This document shows, one piece after another, positions 8,110-12,500 of a stretch of DNA of 12,500 nt. The translations under genes were made by a program, and so were the position numbers. Numbering within the stretch: the stretch's first letter is position 1; the number at the start of each line of letters is the position of its first letter. Source of the DNA: Neocallimastix lanati (nom. inval.) (lineage: Eukaryota > Neocallimastigomycota > Neocallimastigomycetes > Neocallimastigales > Neocallimastigaceae); assembly GCA_016946835.1 (NCBI GenBank), contig JACVTC010000005.1, positions 2,257,501 through 2,270,000 on the forward strand, written 5' to 3'. Below the pieces are notes generated by a model, which was not told the origin of the DNA, made no database searches, and saw only the letters and a list, made by a program, of their open reading frames with translations.

Positions 8110-8449
8110 TCTGGGTAATGCAAATGTTTATTTAAGATTAGAGAAAATTATTTTTTAAACATTTATTTTTTATTAATTAAAAAAATGTAAAAAAATAATA
8201 ATAATAATCAATAGTAGTTCATTTTTAAATCTTAATTATGAATAGTGAATAATATATATTGAATAAATATTATTGATTATAAAATATTAATTCAAATATA
8301 GATTTTAATGTTTGTAATTCTTTTTTTTTTCTTATAATACATTATTTTTTTCTTAATTAAATTATTATTATTATTGTTATTATGATGATGATGATATTAA
8401 TATTTTAATTTTAATTTTCTATTTTTTATTATATAATAAAATTTAAACA

Positions 8450-8754
8450 ATAAATACTAAAATACATTCAGCAACCGATATTGATGTCATCTTATCTCTT
8501 GTAAATTAAAAATATATTAGATATGTAACTTATCATTCATTTATTATACTTAAAATCAATGATTATGAATATGAAAGAAAATATCCTGGAAAAGTTTTTG
8601 AAAATACTATCTTTAAAATGACTTCTAATAATTACAAAATCATAAGTTGTCAAGCTTCAAATCCTGAGAATAGCTGAATTAATTGGAGAAGACAATGAAG
8701 TATTAATACATTATAATAATAAATATGTAGTAGATCAGAGTTTTTATGTATTAA

Positions 8755-8789
<35 letters not shown>

Positions 8790-9018
8790 GTAAAGCGATG
8801 TGGTTTGGGAAAATATATATTCTAAAATTCACACTATTCATGTAGAAGTAATATCGTCATATGTAAAGAGAAATTAATCAATTACCCTAAAAATTATATG
8901 TTAAGAACATTTTCTTTGAATGTTGTTGAAACCTCCGGTAATACTACTACCATTCCTTTTAGAAGAATTTGTTTGAATTGCAAAACAATAATATGGCTAT
9001 AGATAAGAAATATGGCCA

Positions 9019-9059
<41 letters not shown>

Positions 9060-9379
9060 GGAATTAATCAAAAATATATAACTGGAATATGTCATTATCA
9101 ACTATTAATATTTCTTCTTCCACAACTACAGCCGTTACTTCCTACCCAACTAAAACCACTAAAACACTTCATAAAAGAACAGGGCATCCTCAGCCTCTAT
9201 ACACAATTATTATTGAAGAAACAGTCTATTCTACTTTACTCATTAGAATCATTGGATTGCAAGAGACGGTTTACATTCATTGTCAAATTTCTATTGTCAA
9301 CCCTTCTTCCTCTACTAAACGTATCTCTAAATTTGCTATAATAAATGCTATATATATTGGAATTCCATATATTGATTAA
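8450..9379 (+). pseudogene. Decayed gene of unrecognised protein with Ser/Thr-rich C-terminal part
   Basis: Coding-like sequence moves between plus frames. In order: 8465-8674 (reads HSATDIDVILSLVN, in-frame TAA at 8507, then YERKYPGKVFENTIFKMTSN and CQASNPENS); a +1 shift near 8650-8661 to ILRIAELIGEDNEVLIHYNN and VVDQSFYVLTK; a 29-A run (8757-8785); PGKAMWFGK at 8786; HTIHVEVISSYVKR; then in another frame INYPKNYMLRTFSLNVVETS; then FELQNNNMAIDKKYGHKKK into a 38-A run (9020-9057). The 9089-9379 segment is open for 96 codons, with SSTTTAVTSYPTKTTKT and a repeated ETVY motif (EETVYSTLLI, QETVYIHCQI), which suggests a fungal surface-protein Ser/Thr region. At least three frameshifts and one stop make it a pseudogene. 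No transmembrane or catalytic motif recognised. Confidence 0.65.
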
Positions 9380-10038
9380 ATTACATTTTTAATAAAAATC
9401 AGGTTACCGTTAATCCTGCAAAAACTTTATCTAATTTATATTACTGATGAGAAAAATAATAATTAATTATTATGTAGGAATAATGAATTATTTATTTTTT
9501 GATAATAATAGTATTATATTAGCCATATTTACTACAACACCCTAATCTTGATAACCTGGTTTTATCCATAATACATTTATTATTAATAGAAATTCGAAAA
9601 TTAATAAAACAAGTACTTCTTTTACAATCTAAATTTTTTTAGTTTTACTATAGTTAACTCCATTTAATCATAATAATATTTTAAATTTTATATTCATCAT
9701 AAAACCTTAAAATGTTGAAAAAAAAATTAAATTTTTTTTTTTAAGTCCAATAAGAAAAACCTATTATAATTAAAAAAAAAAAAATGTTAAAAATATATCC
9801 TTTTAATGGATGAAGTACGCTTCAGAAAAATGAATTGTAAAAATTGTTAATTTAACACCAAATCATTTTTAATATTTTTTTATCCATTTTAAATAAATAA
9901 ATAATTTAATATTAATAATAAATAATTAAATAAATATTTTTTATTTTTTTAAACATTAAAAAATAAAGTAATTTGATAAACACACTTTTTTAAAAAGCAT
10001 ATATAATTAAACATACTTATTAGAAACTTTAATTAAAA
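9380..10038. other. Spacer with short coding-like scraps
   Basis: Composition at 9400-9670 is less extreme than typical spacer here and may be the decayed 3' end of the preceding relic (QVTVNPAKTLSNLYY at about 9402; NTFIINRNSKINKTSTSF at about 9570). At 9806-9850 a 14-codon stretch reads MDEVRFRKMNCKNC before TAA. No gene can be supported. Confidence 0.4.
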
Positions 10039-10109
10039 ATGGAAGAAAGCATAAAAATTGAGGAAAAGTATAAATTATCATTAACAAAAAATATAAATAT
10101 AATTTTTCA

Positions 10110-10112
<3 letters not shown>

Positions 10113-10155
<43 letters not shown>
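10113..10155 (+). repeat. Poly(A) run of 43
   Basis: The longest homopolymer in the window, placed inside the N-terminal part of the transposase relic. Runs of 25 or more also occur at 2070-2094 (T), 5181-5211, 5374-5399, 6854-6883, 8757-8785, 9020-9057 and 10958-10986 (all A). Confidence 0.95.
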
Positions 10156-10158
<3 letters not shown>

Positions 10159-10832
10159 TATAGATAATTCAAAAAATGTATAAAGATGTATTGAGTATAA
10201 AATCTTTAAATAAATGTAAAAACTTTTATTATTTTTAATTATAAAAATGAGATTTTAAAGTATGAAGATATGAAAGTTTTTATAATCATTTCAAAATAAA
10301 GAATTTGATGCATTTATATTCAATGAAGTTTCTCAAGAAATAGGTTTAATATGTCCTGAATATAAAACAGTTAGATCTAAAATAATAAGGAGTATAAATA
10401 AACAATTAAATTCTAATATAGTAACATTTTAATGATATTCCTGATATATTAGAATTAGAATACTATAAAACAAAAGGAGGTGAGAATTTTATGATATTCA
10501 AAAGTCTTAATTTAATAGTTTTTTTCAATCCTCATTCCAAGAAAAATTATTTACACATTATAATAAAGATATATTTGTCAACAGTACAGTTTATGTAGTA
10601 CCAAAATTTAGTTATCAAGCATTTAACCAATAAACGATATTCCAAAGTCAAATAGGTTTTATACCACTTTGAAACATCGTTTCTTGGTATAAATCAAATA
10701 GGTTCTATAGTACTTCTTTTTCTATTTATTAAAAAATAAAGAACAAGCTACTTATGAAATGTAATATTATTTAAAAAAATAAATTTAGTAAAAACATTTT
10801 AATTATGCCAATTAATTTACATTGCGATTTTT

Positions 10833-10843
<11 letters not shown>

Positions 10844-10869
<26 letters not shown>

Positions 10870-10872
10870 TAT
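10844..10872. repeat. (TA)n microsatellite within the transposase relic
   Basis: TA dinucleotide run directly after an A-run that follows the HCDF motif. Confidence 0.85.
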
Positions 10873-10957
10873 CTAATGGAGCAAAAAAAAAATTTTTTTT
10901 TTCCCTAATATATTATTAAATATTGTGTTTGACATTAAAAATGATTATTAGAATAAC

Positions 10958-10988
<31 letters not shown>

Positions 10989-11386
10989 ATGTTATGATAT
11001 GGGTAATAATAATATATGTATATATATATATTATATATTTATAATAAAGCCATTTTAAACTTACCATTTATAAACCCTGATATATATTTTTTGATATTTA
11101 TATTGAAATTAAAAGTATGTGCCAAAAAAAAATAATTATGACAATTTTCCGGAATTGTTAGAACATTTTTAAAAACACCTATTTACTTAAATATGATACA
11201 GCTAACTTGAATTATTATAATAATACGGAACATATCAGAATTTTTCAATAATTACTTGAATAATATTTCAAAAAGCCTTTCTATTATAAATTAATATGCA
11301 TATTAAAAAAAAAAAAGAAGAAACATCTTTAACTTTATTATGATTATGAAAGAGAAAATTTTGAAAAATTTGAAAAAAAAAAATAA

Positions 11387-12047
11387 AAATAAAAAATAAA
11401 AAATAAAAAAAAATAAAAAATAAAAAAATAAAAAAATAATTTAAAGAATAAAATCAATATTTTATTAAAATTACTGAAATAATATGGAAAAAGAATTAAC
11501 AAAAATTATTGTTTAATTATTTTCACATATATTAATTAATTAATTCTAACTTTATTATTTTTTGTACTGATACCTACTTCTTTCTCTGTCATATTTTTTT
11601 TTTTTTTTTATTATTTTATTATTGCATTATTTTAATTTTGTACAAAATAAAAATAAAAAAAGGTTTCCAACCTAATCTTAATTTTACATTGATATATCCC
11701 TTTTTTTTTTTAATTAATTTTTTTTTTTTTAATTTTATTTTCATTTCTTTAACAAGCATAACAAGCATAATGCAAAAGAGTTTTTATAATTTAGCTAAGA
11801 AAATATTAAGATTAATACCAATAATCTTAATAATTTCTTAATTTCTTAATATTTTATAAAGGATTATTATATAAAAAAAATTTTTTTTTATTTTTATAAA
11901 AATAAAGAAATAGAGAAATATAATCTTACAATATATAAAAAATATAAATAATAATTAAATACAATATATTTTTTTTTATTTTAAATTTTAAATTAAATAA
12001 ACATTTAATAGTAAATTAAATAAATAAATAAATTAATAATATTTAAA

Positions 12048-12078
<31 letters not shown>

Positions 12079-12115
12079 TTAATATCATTTTTTTAAGATG
12101 ATAATAAGGGGGTGG
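11387..12115. other. AT-rich spacer, no gene seen
   Basis: Contains AAATA/AAAAAT simple sequence (11380-11440), T-runs (11589-11609, 11701-11731), a tandem ACAAGCATA pair (11752-11769), a hairpin (11804-11832) and a TA run (12060-12079). A 67-codon ATT-rich frame at 11638-11841 lacks coding character. Confidence 0.55.
11804..11832. repeat. Perfect 11-bp hairpin
   Basis: TATTAAGATTA (11804-11814) pairs perfectly with TAATCTTAATA (11822-11832) around the 7-base loop ATACCAA. Confidence 0.8.
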
Positions 12116-12435
12116 TGTATCTTACCAAAATTTTTGAAGTTATGTGGCGTATTAAAAAAATTGCATTTCACCAAATTAAAAACTATTAAATACATAAATA
12201 AATAAATAAAATTAAATATTATTAATATTGATAAATTTATATTTTTAAAATAAATATTTATATTAAATTATATCTTTATAACTAAATATATTTTTATAAT
12301 TAAATATTATAAAATAAATATTTTATTACTATTTTATAAAATATTAAAATATATCTTAATAATTAAATATATTTATATAATTAAATATTATATATAATTA
12401 TTTATTTATATCAATACGCCACTTGGAAAAATACA
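12116..12435. mobile_element. Possible MITE-like element bounded by GC-containing inverted repeats
   Basis: GTGGCGTATT (12144-12153) recurs inverted as AATACGCCAC (12413-12422). Outside these, TGTATCTTACCAA (12116-12128) matches the complement of TTGGAAAAATACA (12423-12435) at 11 of 13 bases. The interior (12181-12410) is almost only A/T and includes a diverged direct duplication offset 81 bp (TATCTT at 12271 and 12352, followed by similar AT-rich sequence). GC-rich 10-mers are rare in this window, so a chance match is unlikely. No target-site duplication was seen and the spacing of the two arms differs, so the element call is tentative. Confidence 0.4.
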
Positions 12436-12500
12436 TCTTTCCCATTAATTTCCCATTAATAAGTGATAAATGTGTAAGGTTAGATTTAACAGGTATAATA
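12436..12500. other. Window-edge spacer with tandem TTTCCCATTAA
   Basis: TTTCCCATTAA occurs twice in tandem at about 12438-12459. The remaining 40 bases have more balanced composition and could be the edge of a feature beyond the window. Confidence 0.4.

Larger units (their letters stand above)
7488..8449. other. AT-rich spacer, no gene seen
   Basis: Holds two hairpins (7603-7641, 8052-8077), a TG microsatellite (8095-8109) and ATT/GAT triplet runs (8364-8396). No usable frame. Confidence 0.6.
10039..11386 (+). pseudogene. Inactivated MULE-type (Mutator-like) transposase
   Basis: Frame-hopping homology to the transposase family with an N-terminal FLYWCH-type zinc finger and a MULE DDE domain. 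Pieces in order: ATG at 10039, MEESIKIEEKYKLSLTKN; a 43-A run (10113-10155); NYKNEILKYEDM near 10237; 10286-10429 EFDAFIFNEVSQEIGLICPE and YKTVRSKIIRSINKQLNSN; NDIPDILELEYYKTKGGENF from 10431; 10526-10630 QSSFQEKLFTHYNKDIFVNS then TVYVVPKFSYQAFNQ; NKEQATYEM-like sequence near 10740; MPINLHCDF then a stop at 10832; KAILNLPFINPDIYF at 11046; NYDNFPELLEHF near 11139; NYYNNTEHI at 11210; FNNYLNNISKS at 11244; DYERENFEKFEKK to TAA at 11384. The first catalytic Asp, expected in FVDGTF, is Asn (10580-10582). The second Asp, in HCDF, is kept (10826-10828). The expected Glu segment before FNNYLNN is missing. Many stops, frameshifts and A-runs show that it is dead. Terminal inverted repeats were not found. 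Confidence 0.85.

Noticed and set aside
8118-8125. ATGCAAAT octamer (animal POU-factor site)
   Set aside because: An 8-mer of this composition is expected by chance and the factor family is not relevant to fungi.
9012-9341. 109-codon ORF beginning with a polylysine run
   Set aside because: It starts at the 38-A run and reads the Ser/Thr region of the relic in the wrong frame; the 9089 frame has the better coding character.
11638-11841. 67-codon Phe/Ile-rich ORF
   Set aside because: Dominated by T-runs and ATT codons, begins at a non-ATG codon, and includes a hairpin arm; no coding signal.
9700-12100. Terminal inverted repeats of the MULE element
   Set aside because: I compared the GC-bearing words on both sides (for example near 9743-9767, 9806-9830, 11564-11600 and 11661-11680) and found no convincing complementary pair; the ends may have decayed.
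1-12500. tRNA, rRNA or CRISPR loci
   Set aside because: No tRNA T-loop motif (GTTCRANNC) within a cloverleaf context, no rRNA-like conserved stretch, and no array of short repeats with unique spacers; the TTTTA array has repeats as its variable part and lacks unique spacers.

Overview
This window is eukaryotic and extremely A+T-rich. By eye, G+C is only about 10-15% outside the one intact gene. It is full of long homopolymer runs, simple-sequence arrays and AT-only intergenic DNA. The best fit is an anaerobic gut fungus (Neocallimastigomycota: Neocallimastix, Piromyces, Anaeromyces or similar). Three things suggest this: the composition contrast between genes and spacers; a secreted, GPI-anchored-looking gene with Asn-rich low complexity and mixed GCT/GCC and AAT/AAC codons; and a decayed MULE-type transposase of a kind I associate with these genomes. 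Dictyostelium and Plasmodium have similar base composition and cannot be strictly excluded.

Layout. 1-3700 is spacer DNA: a 20-bp minisatellite (303-590), simple repeats (1281-1378, 1697-1729, 2901-2972), an imperfect inverted repeat (1619-1686), a 25-T run (2070-2094), and two small islands of more balanced composition (1005-1109, 2159-2245) that may be decayed exons. 3703-4455 is the only intact gene: signal peptide, six-cysteine domain, an Ala/Asn stalk with a strict 11-residue period, and a probable GPI signal. 4456-8450 is repeat-dominated: a fresh tandem duplication (5083-5459), an older direct duplication (6431-6957), a higher-order TTTTA array (7104-7444) and several perfect hairpins.

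8450-9379 is a decayed protein-coding relic of an unrecognised protein whose C-terminal part is Ser/Thr-rich. 10039-11386 is a nearly full-length but heavily mutated MULE transposase relic. 12116-12435 is a small AT-only segment bounded by GC-containing inverted repeats, possibly a MITE-like element.

Functionally, one secreted surface protein sits alone in a repeat-rich, transposon-scarred, gene-poor region. Nothing supports an operon-like or multi-gene system. The most distinctive signal is the hendecad stalk of the intact protein: nine 11-residue repeats with Asn fixed at positions 1 and 4, and at position 8 in eight of nine.
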